64,000 nucleotides of DNA from Paramecium sonneborni (lineage: Eukaryota > Ciliophora > Oligohymenophorea > Peniculida > Parameciidae). The notes below the pieces were generated by a model. It was not told the origin of the DNA and did not search any database. It saw nothing but the letters and a program-made list of their open reading frames with translations. Numbering within the stretch: the stretch's first letter is position 1; each line of letters starts with the position of its first letter. This document shows positions 1-11,963 of the stretch, in pieces. A program made the position numbers and the translations under genes. Where the stretch lies: NCBI GenBank assembly GCA_905182985.1, contig CAJJDN010000099.1, forward strand, positions 150,040 through 214,039. The letters are read 5' to 3'.

Positions 1-18
1 NNNNNNNNNNNNNNNNNN
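1..18. other. Run of N at the window start
   Basis: Eighteen undetermined bases open the window, so the sequence begins at or inside a scaffold gap. The following bases are not G4T2/G3T3-type ciliate telomere repeats, so this is not a chromosome end. Confidence 0.95.
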
Positions 19-223
19 TTATCCTTAAGTCTCGTTATCAGTGCTATTATTTTTAGATTTATTTTTACTTTCAAGCTGCTCATCTAAAAGTTTTGAATTG
101 GAAACATACAAATTATGCCTTTTTTTAATATATTAGACAAAATCCGCTGTGTTGGATTTGCTACTCAGACGCATTAATTTTATCTTATGACGATAAATTT
201 TCTGTTAGCTTGGAATCAAATAT

Positions 224-565
224 TCAATTACAATAGTTGGAGGATTTAATTGTAATCCAACTCTTTAGGGAATATAATCTTTATTATTAAATACCTGCAT
301 TTAATTATTGTGTAAATGTTATATTTAACTTGTAAAAATTTTTTATTTATGTAATTAAGCATAGACTACTCATTAATCTATTTAAAGTATAAATTTTATA
401 GGTTATGAAATCAAAAAATATCCTTTTTATTGATCGTCTTTTTAAATTTTTTAAAGAATCAAAAACGAATATTTTATATATTATCAAGTCATCAAAAGCT
501 AATGGCAAAAGACACAGTCTCTTTATTTTTGTGCTTATTATTGTTGATAAACCATTGTCAACCAA
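224..565 (-). CDS. Weak ORF of 113 codons, hypothetical
   Basis: With TGA as the only stop, this minus-strand frame is open for 113 codons. It starts with ATG at 565 and ends in TGA at 224. The product is rich in Ile, Leu and Lys, with a Gln-rich tail and no motif I recognise. It would be divergent from the Glu-rich gene that starts at 595 or 652. The length is not much above what A+T-rich sequence gives by chance in a one-stop code, so it may be no gene. The rest of 19-594 shows nothing. Confidence 0.2.
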
Positions 566-651
566 AAGATATTGTTGATAACAGTCAATAAAATATGGAA
601 AGAAGAAAAAAGTTGTGATAATTGTATTATTTTAGCAATTTACGATAAAAT

Positions 652-3600
652 ATGAATAGAGAGAGTCTATTGTAAATTGATTAATAGATAAGAAGCTTTT
701 TAATTTCAGAGAATGTTCTTAGCAATAATAAATAGAAAGTATAGATTACTAAAGAAAAACTATTTGCTAATGAAGAGATTAGAAAGTAATTAGAAAATAC
801 AGGTGAAATTATTGATAATGGACAATAGTTAATTGATAATGTTTTGGACAATTAGGATGAATAATTTTAAAAATAAATAGAAAATAATTTAGTGAATAAA
901 TTTAATTAAAAATTTGTTTAAGATGACAATGAAAATTAAGAGAAATAAAATGTTTAGAGTAAAAAGTAAGGTATGAGTAAATAGGATAATTTAAGCAGTT
1001 TTAAGAAAATAAATAAAAATTATTTACTGTCAGATTAATTACAGGGAGAATTTAATCTAATAATTGAAGAATGGTAATAGTAAGAACATGACTAAGAAAT
1101 TTAGGATGAACATATTGTTGAAGTAACTTAAGAGAATCCTCCAGCCGAAGAAACTAAAGAAGAACCACAAGCTGAAAAAACTAAAGAAGAACCACCAGGT
1201 GAAGAAACAAAAGAAGAACCACCAGGTGAAGAAACAAAAGAAGATCCTCCAGCAGAAGAAACAAAAGAAGAACCACTAGCTGAAGAAACAAAAGAAGAAC
1301 CACCAGCTGAAGAAACAAAAGAAGAACCACTAGCTGAAGAAAGTTAAGAGGATCCTCCAGCTGAAGAAACTAAAGAAAAGCCACCAGCTGAAGAAACTAA
1401 AGAGGATCCTCCAGCCGAAGAAAGTAAAGAAGAACCACCAGCTAAAGAAACAAAAGAAGATCCTCCAGCAGAAGAAACAAAAGAAGAACCACTAGCTGAA
1501 GAAACAAAAGAAGAACCACCAGGTGAAGAAACAAAAGAAGATCCTCCAGCAGAAGAAACAAAAGAAGAACCACTAGCTGAAGAAACTAAAGAGGATCCTC
1601 CAGCTGAAGAAACTAAAGAAAAGCCACCAGCTGAAGAAACAAAAGAAGATCCTCCTGCAGAAGAAACAAAAGAAGAACCACCAGCAGAAGAAACAAAAGA
1701 AGAACCACTAGCTGAAGAAAGTTAAGAGGATCCTCCAGCTGAAGAAACTAAAGAAAAGCCACCAGCTGAAGAAACTAAAGAGGATCCTCCAGCCGAAGAA
1801 AGTAAAGAAGAACCACCAGCTGAAGAAACAAAAGAAGAACCACCAGGTGAAGAAACAAAAGAAGATCCTCCTGCAGAAGAAACAAAAGAAGAACCACCAG
1901 CTGAAGAAACAAAAGAAGAACCACCAGCTGAAGAAACTAAAGAAGAACCACCAGCTGAAGAAACTAAAGAAGAACCACCAGCTGAAGAAACTAAAGAAGA
2001 ACCACCAGCTGAAGAAACTAAAGAAGAACCACCAGCTGAAGAAACTAAAGAAGAACCACCAGCTGAAGAAACTAAAGAAGAACCACCAGCTGAAGAAACT
2101 AAAGAAGAACCACCAGCTGAAGAAACTAAAGAAGAACCACCAGCTGAAGAAACTAAAGAAGAACCACCAGCTGAAGAAACTAAAGAAGAACCACCAGCTG
2201 AAGAAACTAAAGAAGAACCACCAGCTGAAGAAACTAAAGAAGAACCACCAGCTGAAGAAACTAAAGAAGAACCACCAGCTGAAGAAACTAAAGAAGAACC
2301 ACCAGCTGAAGAAACTAAAGAAGAACCACCAGCTGAAGAAACTAAAGAAGAACCACCAGCTGAAGAAACTAAAGAAGAACCACCAGCTGAAGAAACTAAA
2401 GAAGAACCACCAGCTGAAGAAACTAAAGAAGAACCACCAGCTGAAGAAACTAAAGAAGAACCACCAGCTGAAGAAACTAAAGAAGAACCACCAGCTGAAG
2501 AAACTAAAGAAGAACCACCAGCTGAAGAAACTAAAGAAGAACCACCAGCTGAAGAAACTAAAGAAGAACCACCAGCTGAAGAAACTAAAGAAGAACCACC
2601 AGCTGAAGAAACTAAAGAAGAACCACCAGCTGAAGAAACTAAAGAAGAACCACCAGCTGAAGAAACTAAAGAAGAACCACCAGCTGAAGAAACTAAAGAA
2701 GAACCACCAGCTGAAGAAACTAAAGAAGAACCACCAGCTGAAGAAACTAAAGAAGAACCACCAGCTGAAGAAACTAAAGAAGAACCACCAGCTGAAGAAA
2801 CTAAAGAAGAACCACCAGCTGAAGAAACTAAGGAAGAAAAACCATCTGCTGATAGTTCAAATGATGAACTACAGGCTGAACAAAACCCAAAGGTAGAAGA
2901 ATAAATAATGCCAGAAGAAGAAATTACAACAGAAGAAGTTATATCAGAAGAATCTAAACTAGAAGAAGATGCTTAAGACCAAAAAAAAACATAAACCTAA
3001 AAGGAAGCTGAAGCTGAAGAATAGAATGAAGAAGAAACTGCTTAATAGGAAACATAAGCCCAGCAAGATACAAAACCTGAATAAAAAGGTGAAGAGGAAG
3101 AAACCTAAGCAGAAGAGGAAACATAAGCCTAGCAAGAAACAAAACCTGAAGAAGAAGAAGAAGAAGCTCAAGCAGAAGAGGAAACATAAGCCAAGCAAGA
3201 AACAAAACCTGAAGAAGAAGAAGAAGCTCAAGCAGAAGAGGAAACATAAGCCCAACATGAAAAAAAACCTCAAGAGGAAACTTAAGCTGAAGAAGAAGGT
3301 GAAGAAGAATCTTAAGCTGAAGAAAAAACAATAGTCAAAGAGGAAACATAAGCCAAGCAAGAAACAAAACCTGAAGAAGAAGAAGAAGCTCAAGCAGAAG
3401 AGGAAACATAAGCCCAACATGAAAAAAAACCTCAAGAGGAAACTTAAGCTGAAGAAGAAGGTGAAGAAGAATCTTAAGCTGAAGAAAAAACAATAGTCAA
3501 AGAGGAAACATAAGCCAAGCAAGAAACAAAACCTGAAGAAGAAGAAGAAGCTCAAGCAGAAGAGGAAACATAAGCCCAACATGAAAAAAAACCTCAAGAG

Positions 3601-5259
3601 GAAACTTAAGCTGAAGAAGAAGGTGAAGAAGAATCTTAAGCTGAAGAAAAAACAATAGTCAAAGAGGAAACATAAGCCAAGCAAGAAACAAAACCTGAAG
3701 AAGAAGAAGAAGCTCAAGCAGAAGAGGAAACATAAGCCCAACATGAAAAAAAACCTCAAGAGGAAACTTAAGCTGAAGAAGAAGGTGAAGAAGAATCTTA
3801 AGCTGAAGAAAAAACAATAGTCAAAGAGGAAACATAAGCCAAGCAAGAAACAAAACCTGAAGAAGAAGAAGAAGCTCAAGCAGAAGAGGAAACATAAGCC
3901 CAACATGAAAAAAAACCTCAAGAGGAAACTTAAGCTGAAGAAGAAGGTGAAGAAGAATCTTAAGCTGAAGAAAAAACAATAGTCAAAGAGGAAACATAAG
4001 CCAAGCAAGAAACAAAACCTGAAGAAGAAGAAGAAGCTCAAGCAGAAGAGGAAACATAAGCCCAACATGAAAAAAAACCTCAAGAGGAAACTTAAGCTGA
4101 AGAAGAAGGTGAAGAAGAATTTTAAGCTGATGAAGAAGCTCAAGCAGAAGAGGAAACATAAGCCCAACATGAAAAAAAACCTCAAGATGAAACTTAAGCT
4201 GAAGAAGAAGGTGAAGAAGAATTTTAAGCTGATGAAGAAGCTCAAGCAGAAGAGGAAACTTAAGTCCAACAGGAAAAAATACCTCAAGAGGAAACTTAAG
4301 CTTAAGAAGTAGGTGAAGAAGAATCTTAAGCTGAAGAAGAAACAAAAGTCAAAGAGGAAACATAAGCCTAGCAAGAAACAAAACCTGAAGAAGAAGAAGA
4401 AGAAGCTCAAGCAGAAGAGGAAACATAAGCCAAGCAAGAAACAAAACCTGAAGAAGAAGAAGAAGCTCAAACAGAAGAGGAAACTTAAGTCCAACAAGAA
4501 AAAAAACCTTAAGAGGAAACTTAAGCTGAAGAAGAAGGTGAAGAAGAATTTTAAGCTGATGAAGAAGCTCAAGCAGAAGAGGAAACATAAGCCCAACAGG
4601 AAAAAAAACCTCCAGAGGAAACTTAAGCTTAAGAAGTAGGTGAAGAAGAATCTTAAGCTGAAGAAGAAACAAAAGCCAAAGAGTAAACGCAAGCTCAACA
4701 GGCTGAATAAGAAGTACAAATTGAAGAGGAAACATAAGCCCAACAATAAACAGAACCTGAAGAAGAAACTAAAGCTGAGAAAGATCCTGAAGTTGAATCA
4801 GAAATTAAAAAAGAAGAGGAAGCTTAAAAACCAGAGGAAGAGCAACCAAAGCCTGAAAATGAGTTAAAAGATGACAATTAAGAAAATTAATAAAGGGAAC
4901 CTGATTCTGAACCTGAGATAAATAGTGACCCTGTATCTGAAGCTGAAAAAGAAAATGAAACTGCTTCTTAAGATGATTAGCAAAATGAAGTAGAATAAAA
5001 TAATGAACCTTAAGAGAGTTAAACATAAGTTGATACTGTTAATAAGTAAGATGACGAGCCAACTGATTCGAAACCTTCCGATGGTGAAAAAGAAAAAAAG
5101 GGTGATGAAGATGATAATGATTTTGATTAATTAGCCTTGGCTCCAGAAGTTGATTTGGCAAAATAAAAAGCAGATGCATTCGAAGGGGATAAGCAAATAT
5201 TAAAATATGGTTATCAATTAGGAATATTGATTACAGTAATATTCTATTTGGCTTTATGA
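652..5259 (+). CDS. Giant Glu-rich tandem-repeat protein with C-terminal membrane anchor
   Basis: This is one open frame of 1,536 codons in the ciliate code. An in-frame ATG at 595 could add eleven residues if a 24-nt GT...AG intron (612-635, unusual GTTG donor) is real; then the total is 1,546 residues. Residues 1 to about 150 are Gln/Asn-rich and helical. The body is very acidic: first a nonapeptide PPAEETKEE array, then a 54-residue array rich in EEETQAQ and KPEEEEE. The last 30 residues hold one hydrophobic helix (core GILITVIFYLAL) that ends at the stop codon, as in tail-anchored proteins. In the repeats many Gln codons are TAA or TAG, which shows the code directly. I do not recognise the family. 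A disordered cytosolic domain fixed to a membrane is my inference; a SNARE-like N-terminus was considered but not supported. Confidence 0.85.
1921..2829 (+). repeat. Tandem array of a 27-bp unit, about 33 near-perfect copies
   Basis: The 27-bp unit encodes E-E-P-P-A-E-E-T-K and repeats about 33 times with almost no substitutions. Upstream (about 1137-1920) the same unit appears in diverged form, with GGT for GCT, ACA for ACT, and GATCCT or AAGCCA variants. The sharp step from diverged to homogeneous copies suggests recent expansion. Being a multiple of three, the array can change copy number without breaking frame. Confidence 0.95.
3160..4120 (+). repeat. Tandem array of a 162-bp unit (54 residues)
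   Basis: The marker CCCAACATG recurs at 3251, 3413, 3575, 3737, 3899 and 4061, an exact spacing of 162 bp, and the intervening units look identical. Each unit contains shorter internal repeats (GAAGAAGAAGAAGCTCAAGC and GAGGAAACATAAGCC), so it is a higher-order repeat. Diverged copies continue to about 4740. The unit keeps the reading frame of the Glu-rich gene. Confidence 0.93.
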
Positions 5260-5332
5260 TTTATAAGTTCAAGAAAGAATAAATACAATCACTAAACAAT
5301 AATATATTTCTTTTTATTTTATTTTCATAAGT

Positions 5333-5739
5333 ATGTGTAAAAAGCTAATCAAACCAATCAGAAATCTCAAGTTAATTCTCATCATTCTGAATTTCTGGAA
5401 TGAGGACTAAAAGCATAAGATAAACCTAAAAAAGTTACAGGATTAGAAAAATTAAATTTTATAGTAGAGAAATCTATTTTAGGATAATTTTTTAAAAAGA
5501 GAGCGATTTTATTCTGAAAGAATACGTGATAATCCTTATAATTAAAAATAGAGAACTAAAGAAAGTTAGAGAATTTCTTAAAAGTTTAGCCAAAATAAAC
5601 AGATTTATAATTGATATATTTTTCAAAAATTACCTAAAAAAATGAAATTAATAAGAATTAAATAATTAATTAAATAGAGCTAAAGAATTATAAAGAGGAA
5701 AAAATAGAATTATTCTTAAATTTCTAAAAAATATTTTGA
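5333..5739 (+). CDS. Small basic coiled-coil-like protein, hypothetical
   Basis: ATG at 5333 starts a frame (MCKKLIKPIRN...) that stays open after removal of a 26-nt intron beginning GTGATAATCC near 5527. It ends in TGA at 5737-5739. The spliced length is 127 codons. The product is Lys/Gln/Asn-rich and probably helical, with no recognised motif. It lies 73 bp after the Glu-rich gene on the same strand. Between 5740 and 6088 short Ser/Asn-rich coding-like pieces occur in different frames but cannot be joined by any intron I can see. They may be a decayed exon or contain sequence errors. Confidence 0.4.
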
Positions 5740-6088
5740 AATGATTAAAATCTTTAAATATAACTACTGATAAGTAAAGAAGAGGAGAAAGTTCAAGAAG
5801 TTAAAATCAATTTAAAAATCACTCTACTATTAATTCAATGAAAAAATAAAATAAGTAGCACATCCTCAAATATTTAAGGATGATGATTCAAAATTGGTTT
5901 CATTTTGTGATTCATTTCAAAAATTCTTTGTGCCGACCTCATCCAATGATTTGAGATTATATAATTTAATATGATAGGTTTATGAAAATCAAATTATATT
6001 AATTAGTCTTTTAGTAGAAATTTAAACAGGTATAATATTTCTTATTTTAAATTAATTTAAATTATTACTTCACACATGATTTCTGTAT

Positions 6089-6846
6089 ATGTAAATAATG
6101 ATTTCTAATAGTCAGAATATCCATTAACGTTAAACAAACTAAATATTTCTTAGATAACCAAATCCTAGAAAGCATTCTCCTATTAATCATTTAATTTAGA
6201 AAGGTTATTCGAGAATAAATTAGTAAATTAAAGAGAAATCAAGCTCTCTATCTACTACATTAACAACTCACTATCAGCATCCTAGGATTATATAATCAAC
6301 TGAATAGATTAAAAGATTCTCAACAGAAATTAATTCACAATCTATGAAAGGATCAACTATTTAAAATTTAAGTGCTCTAAAAATGTTTTCCTCTAAACCA
6401 ATTTCTGATTAATAGTAGAACACAATTAAATTTTCTTCTTTTATCTAAGAAAGAGTTAATGATTAATCAATTTATTTAAAGACATTTATTAGAGAGAACT
6501 AAGAGAATGAAAAGGAGTTTAACCAATCTGTTATAGCCTATAAAAATATTTTGTTTGACAAAGATTAAGAAATTCGAAAATTGTAGGAAGAATTAAAATA
6601 ACTAAAATAAGATTACGTATATTATTTATTAAAATTTAGATAAAATATGAATATTTAGAAAAAAGATTTCTAAGTATTTTGAAGTAGAATGAAAAATTAA
6701 AATTATAAATATTAGCTTAATAAACAGAAATAAACATATTAAATCATTCTTAACCATTTACATAGTCTCGAGAATAATCAGATTATGTGAGCGCTTTGAG
6801 TGATTAAGATAAATTAAAATTAAAGACTTTACTTGAATGCTAATGA
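6089..6846 (+). CDS. Coiled-coil protein, hypothetical (244 aa)
   Basis: The first exon reads from ATG 6089 (or 6098). A 23-nt intron, GTATATTATT...TTTAG at 6617-6639, must be removed to avoid TGA at 6680. The spliced frame then runs to TGA 6844-6846, giving 245 codons. Residues 1-120 are Ser/Thr/Gln-rich and likely disordered. From about residue 140 there is a clear heptad-like coiled coil (RKLQEELKQLKQDY, then LKQNEKLKLQILAQQ). No family is recognised. A TGA lies in frame just upstream of 6089, which supports the start, unless the odd pieces at 5750-6080 are upstream exons. Confidence 0.6.
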
Positions 6847-6890
6847 TATTAATAATTTTGAAAATATACTATATTATTATAAATTAATAT

Positions 6891-7664
6891 TCATTTCCAT
6901 TCAGGCTTGTTTCCAGCCCAATTTTTTGGATCATGAATATAATAAGACATAACAAAATTTTTAAATTTTAGATATCCTTTAAAGTCTTGCTTTTTGCTTA
7001 ACAAGATGTGTTTAGTAGCAAGTTTATCAAAATACCAAACAAGTATATTCTTAAATGCTTTCTTACGATTCTAAATAAGAATATCATCTTTATCATAAAT
7101 CAATTCTTTTTTTAAAGCTTAGTAGCCCATAATTAAGATTCTTTATTGTTTATAGTAATCTTTAAAATCGTCGTATTTTATTTAGTGCCTACAACAAATA
7201 TCTCTAATAATTTCAGCATATAGTGGATTTTCTATAGTGCGAAACACATATAAAAGGATATATCTACAGAAACTTTTTTCTGGAAAGAGTATTTTTGATT
7301 TAGATATAGGTTATGGTTGTGGTTTTGGTTGATGACATATAGAGCAAAAATGAAAACCATGTTGTTGGCAAATTTAAGTGAAATCGATATCAGAAGATAA
7401 GTCTGTGTTTGATTTTCTACCACCTTCAGAATACCATGAATCTAATTTTACTAGTGAATTCTTCTTAAAACATTAATTGTCAATGAAAATTCCTTAAAGC
7501 TCTTCGAAATTTCTTTAAAATTCTTATTAATCTTCTTCAATTTCTTTCATGTCAGCCTCTTCATCATAAAAAATTTCAAATGAATTTTTTTTCATCATGT
7601 GAATTTCTGGGTATTTTTAAAATTATGGATTTGTATTTTCTTAAGAAATGTTTGGTTCAGACAT
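6891..7664 (-). CDS. Hypothetical protein with a Cys/His cluster (257 aa)
   Basis: This is a single frame of 258 codons from ATG 7664 to TGA 6891 with no intron. Residues 1-60 are acidic, with repeated E, D and Q. Around residues 105-115 there is a HFCSICH cluster, followed by Pro/Gln repeats and then a ICCRHQ cluster near residue 155; these could form a small zinc site. The C-terminal third is helical and basic, with a conserved-looking end (YYIHDPKNWAGNKPEWK). It is convergent with the gene ending at 6846. I do not recognise the family. Confidence 0.75.
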
Positions 7665-7778
7665 CTCATAAAATAAGTGTGAAGCTTTAAAATTTAGTCT
7701 TTTTAATAATAAATAAAAAATTTATTATATTCACAATTTATATATTGTGAGCATCTAATGAATTCTGAAATAATTCTT

Positions 7779-8574
7779 TCAATTCTATTAATTAAGAAAA
7801 TTATATCCATCTATTCTTCTTCGTTGACTACTTTATTACTCAGCTTCTAATCTAACTAAGGTTTCCTACTACAAGTGGAATTATTTATTCAATTTGAGGA
7901 ATCTACTTTTCCATTCTTAAGCTTCAAATTCATATTAAGGTTATTATTCAATATATTTCTTTTGTTATTCACATTATTTTTCTAGGTTTTAAATTCTATT
8001 TAATAACGATAATATTTACTTTAGGAGAAGTTCTTTTTTTTCTTAACTATGTTGTCTAATTTACTATTAATGTCTAATTTATTGTTATTCAATTTATGTT
8101 TTCATTTATTAAATTAGAGTAGTTTTATTCTAAAGATCCATATAAAGATCTAAATTCTTAGATTCCAATTCAAACATACTAGAAATGAGATTGAAACTAC
8201 TGATTTTATTCTCTACTGCCACACAATCATAACTCTTTCGCTGTGTTTGAAATCCTAATGGTAGGTTTTTGTTTTCGTCAATTTCAGTTTTGAAAACAAC
8301 TCGATTAATCTTCTTTTTTTTTGTTTGATCATCCTTGCCTTTTTATATCGGAGATTCTTGTAATTTCACTGACTAAAGGGATTTTGTAATCATAAAATAA
8401 CTAACTTATAAATACCTAATTACATATTTAATGGTCTTATAATGGCAATTCTTTCTTCAGAATTCCTTATTTTTGAGATGTATTGTAATTGAATATTTTA
8501 GCTATATAGCTTTCATGCTTTGGAGATGGTTTTGAGCCTCCTTAAGATTCTTTTTTTATCGTCTAGAATTACAT
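7779..8574 (-). CDS. Coiled-coil protein, hypothetical (about 258 aa)
   Basis: Exon 1 begins at ATG 8574 (MQFQTIKKES...). Exon 2 is open from about 8400 to TGA 7779. The frames join if a 19-nt intron starting GTAATTAGGT, or a 43-nt one starting GTATTTATAAG, is removed; both lengths keep frame. If the gene has no first exon, ATG at 8393 gives 204 residues. Residues from about 140 onward form a long Gln-rich coiled coil. It has the look of a structural basal-body or cortical protein, but there is no motif to prove it. Confidence 0.6.
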
Positions 8575-8745
8575 TTTGAAATTAATTATTAAACAACTCA
8601 AATTCAAATTTTTTTTTATTCCTAATATACTTATGTTTATATATTTATAATTAAATACATAATTCGATCAATAGTCATTTATAAATTCAAGTATTAATGA
8701 TTAATATTTTAGATTCATCCAAGAAATCAAATAAATTTCGAAGTT

Positions 8746-9258
8746 TCACTCTTTTGAAATATCAACTACATAACCAATTACAATTTTAATATTTAATAAA
8801 GCAGTATTACAGAAATAAATCAATAGTTGCTTTCTAAATCTAGAAAATATTTTATTTATATAATAATTGATATAATGAAGTTCTGCTGAGTTAGCTACAT
8901 GATTTACTAATCTATTGAAATGAATAAATATACTTTTAGTTTTAATTTTTCTCATCATATCAAACTTGATACTAGTTTATCTCTTAGCTTATACTAATGA
9001 GCATAATTATAAATTAGAAGACTATCTAAATTAATCTCTTATTGAAAATGTTGTTGGAATTAATTTATCAATCAACGATTTAATATCAAAACAATCAATA
9101 ATATACTAAATACTGAGTTAATCTACTTATATTCTTAAGCTAATAAAAATTTGTAATTTTATATTTGATATAATAATGTTGTACAAATCCTTAATATCAC
9201 AAAAAAAAAGTAGACTAATCTTTATCAAGTTTTATTAAATTATGATAAAAAGTAAACT
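8746..9258 (-). CDS. Uncertain ORF, open for 170 codons without a clear start
   Basis: The frame is free of TGA from 9258 down to TGA 8746-8748. The only in-frame ATGs, a pair at about 8953-8958, come late and give a 70-residue C-terminal part that starts MMRKIKTKSIF. The upstream part reads plausibly (YIIDCFDIKSLIDKLIP) but needs a missing first exon. No motif is recognised. It may be a real gene with an unrecognised 5' intron or chance openness in A+T-rich DNA. Confidence 0.3.
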
Positions 9259-9401
9259 TCATTTGAAAAGGGAGGTTTTTTTTTGATTATTTAAATTTTA
9301 AGGTTATTTATTTAAGTAGAATATTTTTTTCTATTTTTTATTCTATTAATTACATGTTAAAAAATTAGTTTTGAAGTGATAAAAAATTTAAAAAGCATAA
9401 T

Positions 9402-10179
9402 TCAATTTAAAGCCATCACTATTTGGAGGTTCTTTTAGTCTAAATTTATTAATGAAAGTTTCTAGTTTTCTTTCATGATGTCAAATACATTTTTTTCATC
9501 TTTTAATTTAATGATGCTTTCTACATAGTTATTAATTATCAGTAAACTTGCTAGTGATCTTATTTGGAAATACTTGGGTCATCAAAACTTTTTCATAATC
9601 AATGTTACCTTCTATCTATTAGTTAATTCAATCATTTATTTAGATACTCTAAAAATCTTTAGATTTCTTAAAAAAAATCGATTTTATCCTATCATTATGC
9701 CTTAAAAAACATTTATACAATTTTTGATAATTGAAACAAATTTTATTGTTGCGTTTTGGCATAATTTATTTTGTTAGATTCTATTAATTATTAGATATAC
9801 TATTTAACAATTTATTTATTCAATAGATTTATAGGCGATATAGGTACCAATTCAATAGATTTCTTTATCTAATCTGATCAGTGTTTATTAATAAATACAT
9901 GAAGATAATTTAATTAAGAATTCTTTTTTTGGATAAAAAAACGAATTTTCTTTTTTTCCTTTAATTTGAGGGAGCTTATTTAATAAATTAACACAATAGC
10001 TGAACATATTGTTAAGCATAAAATATTTAACTTCAATAATTTTATATCTTTTTCATATTTTTTCTGTATTTTATTTTGAGTTTCTTGATTAAAATCATTC
10101 TAAATAAATTGAAATAACAAAAATGTACACAAAGTTTGTAATGTTTGAATACTAGTAGATTTTTAAGATAATATCTCAT
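9402..10179 (-). CDS. Small single-span membrane protein, multi-exon, 3' end uncertain
   Basis: From ATG 10179, three introns (29, 30 and 30 nt, starting GTACAT, GTATTT and GTATAA) are removed to give a frame of 153 codons that ends in TGA at 9632. It has a short N-terminus, an acidic/Gln helix, one transmembrane segment (core ILCLTICSAIVLIY) and a Lys-rich cytosolic tail. Downstream, 9402-9620 carries two more exon-like pieces joined by a 25-nt intron (GTAGAAAGCA...); they read DYEKVLMTQVFPNK and LINLDQKNLQIVMALN. They may belong to the same gene if a frameshift near 9630 is an error, or to a separate short gene. No family is recognised. Confidence 0.45.
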
Positions 10180-10462
10180 AAGATAGAAGACTTATATTTT
10201 TTTTTAGCAAACATAATTAATCTACAAAAATTTTTGATGAAAAATTTGGTTATGTATATTCATAAGAGATATTTAAATGGAATAAAGGATTGGATGATTT
10301 AAGTAATCTGTATTTGAATATTTTGATTCTAATTTAAGATATAAGTTTTCTAAATAAAATTAACGATTGGGAATAAAAGATTAATGAGATATGTTAAATA
10401 TAAAAAATTTGATTTTAATAATAATGTTAAAAAGGGGTAAAATCAATTTCCTTAATAATAAA

Positions 10463-11297
10463 TCAAATTCCAAATTCAGTGGGTAATTTATATGTTCCAG
10501 GTCCAGGTGATCGATCACGATATTCAGACATAGTCCGATGTGCTCTTGGAAATTTGTTGCATTTACTTGCAGTAAATTTTGAGCAGAAGTATGTCCCTTT
10601 TGGATCAATACTACCAATTTCTTTGTATTAACCAGGGCCAGGTGTATTATCTCTGATTTTTCTCTCTGAATTAGTTTTTGGAGGAGATAATACAACAGCT
10701 CCAGAGCTTGGAGTTATATTTAATTATGATTATACTTTCTATATTAACTAAGAGCATATATCCCTCTACTATTAATGCTGGTTGGTAAATTGTAATGACC
10801 ACTAAAATATATGAGTACCCATACGGTCCAGGTTTATTCTCTACATCTTTACGAGTTGAAAATCTTTATCTCATACTGTAACGAACTGGAGATATGGAAT
10901 CTTTGAATTTATAGGTTCCTGGCCCTGGTGTGTTTTATACTAGTCCTTAAAAGATACTCTCATATTTGTTTGCATGCTATTTTCAAATAGATAAGACTAA
11001 TCTACTTCCCTTCCTAATCCCATTGTCCATCCATGTTATTGGATTTTTTGAATTGTATAAAAATTAGGAGCAGGTGTAATGGTTTCATGAGTCAAATTGG
11101 TTTTCTTTCCATATCCAATCCCTGCCCCTCTTTTACTTAAAGTGGTTGGTAATTAATATATGGGTGGACAACTATAATTAATTTATTTCTTACAGATTAT
11201 CTTTCACTTCTAACCAACGTTTAGCTTTTGGAAAAGTATACATTTGCTTGCTCTTACTAGTGTTTAAAGGAGAACGATTAATGACTGATTTGTCCAT
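10463..11297 (-). CDS. STPG/SHIPPO-repeat protein (ODF3 type), probable ciliary
   Basis: Read from ATG 11297, the protein carries repeated Pro-Gly-Pro-Gly-x-Tyr motifs: TPGPGTYKFKDS, NTPGPGQYKEIG and RSPGPGTYKLPT, plus degenerate copies (KPGPYGYS, PAPNFYTIQ). This is the hallmark of STPG/SHIPPO repeats, known from ODF3 and from proteins that sit inside or along axonemal microtubules. A 22-nt intron (GTAAGAAATA...ATAG) follows codon 38 or so, and at least two further small introns are needed between repeats. The frame ends in TGA at 10463. Function at the axoneme is inferred from the family. Confidence 0.8.
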
Positions 11298-11318
11298 TAT
11301 AATATAATATTATTTTTA

Positions 11319-11919
11319 TCAATTAATTATAATCTGCGTTATTATCTTTGTATCTCTTTCATTATCTTCACTTTTATAAAATCTATATCTATCCATAAAC
11401 ATCTTGATGTCAAAATATAGGCTATTGTAATTTTAATAAAACTCTCCCATTTTAGGTTCAACAATTTCATATACTATTCTATTACAAAATATTTACATTT
11501 TGATAGATCAGATGGAAATCTTTATTCTTTGAAAATTTTCATTTGAGTTATCAAGGCTTAAATACGTGTGAATGTAAATTTTCTCATATACCTAAAATAA
11601 ATTTGTATTCTTACATCATATTTCTTTATAATGGATTTTCAGGCACATCAAAATTTTCTATTTTCTTTTCACTCATAATTTTCATTTAATTTAAATGTTT
11701 TATCATCTAATCAATCTGGGAATTGATTTAATCTATTTCTTAGTCCAATTGCTTGTTTCTGAAAATGAAACTCTCATTCTTAACATCATCTTCGCTTTTC
11801 TCAAAATTTGAAATATCTGTTTATTAAGTTTCACTTGGTTTTCCAGATTAAATAATTTAATCTACGTCAAAATCGATTAAGTCTACTATTTAGTTAGAAT
11901 TTTATGTCATCGTGGTCAT
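11319..11919 (-). CDS. Coiled-coil protein, hypothetical, one apparent frameshift
   Basis: ATG 11919 opens an acidic, Gln-rich, helical protein (about 190 aa). A 23-nt intron, GTAAGAATAC...TTTAG, lies after the RNMM segment. Near 11500, at a CAAAATG run, the frame must shift by one base to reach the obviously coding end (EPKMGEFYQNYN ... KIITQIIIN, TGA at 11319). No GT...AG intron explains the shift. The start lies 44 bp from the start of the giant + gene, so the two probably share a bidirectional promoter. No family is recognised. Confidence 0.6.
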
Positions 11920-11963
11920 TCTAATTTAGATAATTATATTATAAATATATAAAACAAATCTAA

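Noticed and set aside
1921..2829. CRISPR-like regular 27-bp repeat
   Set aside because: There are no spacers; copies are directly adjacent and in a coding frame of a eukaryotic gene.
1847..2896. 349-aa ORF built of LKKLKKNHQ repeats
   Set aside because: It is the +1 shadow of the PPAEETKEE array in the Glu-rich gene; the real frame is open through the whole gene and ends in a membrane helix.
2959..4746. 595-aa Phe/Leu-rich minus-strand ORF that looks like a huge membrane protein
   Set aside because: It is the antisense of GAA-rich Glu/Lys codons (TTC/CTT), so hydrophobicity is an artefact of the acidic + gene.
9690..9762. Start MPKRNNKICFNY for the 3' exons at 9402-9620
   Set aside because: It overlaps, in another frame, codons of the membrane-protein gene from 10179 that are supported by three intron joins.
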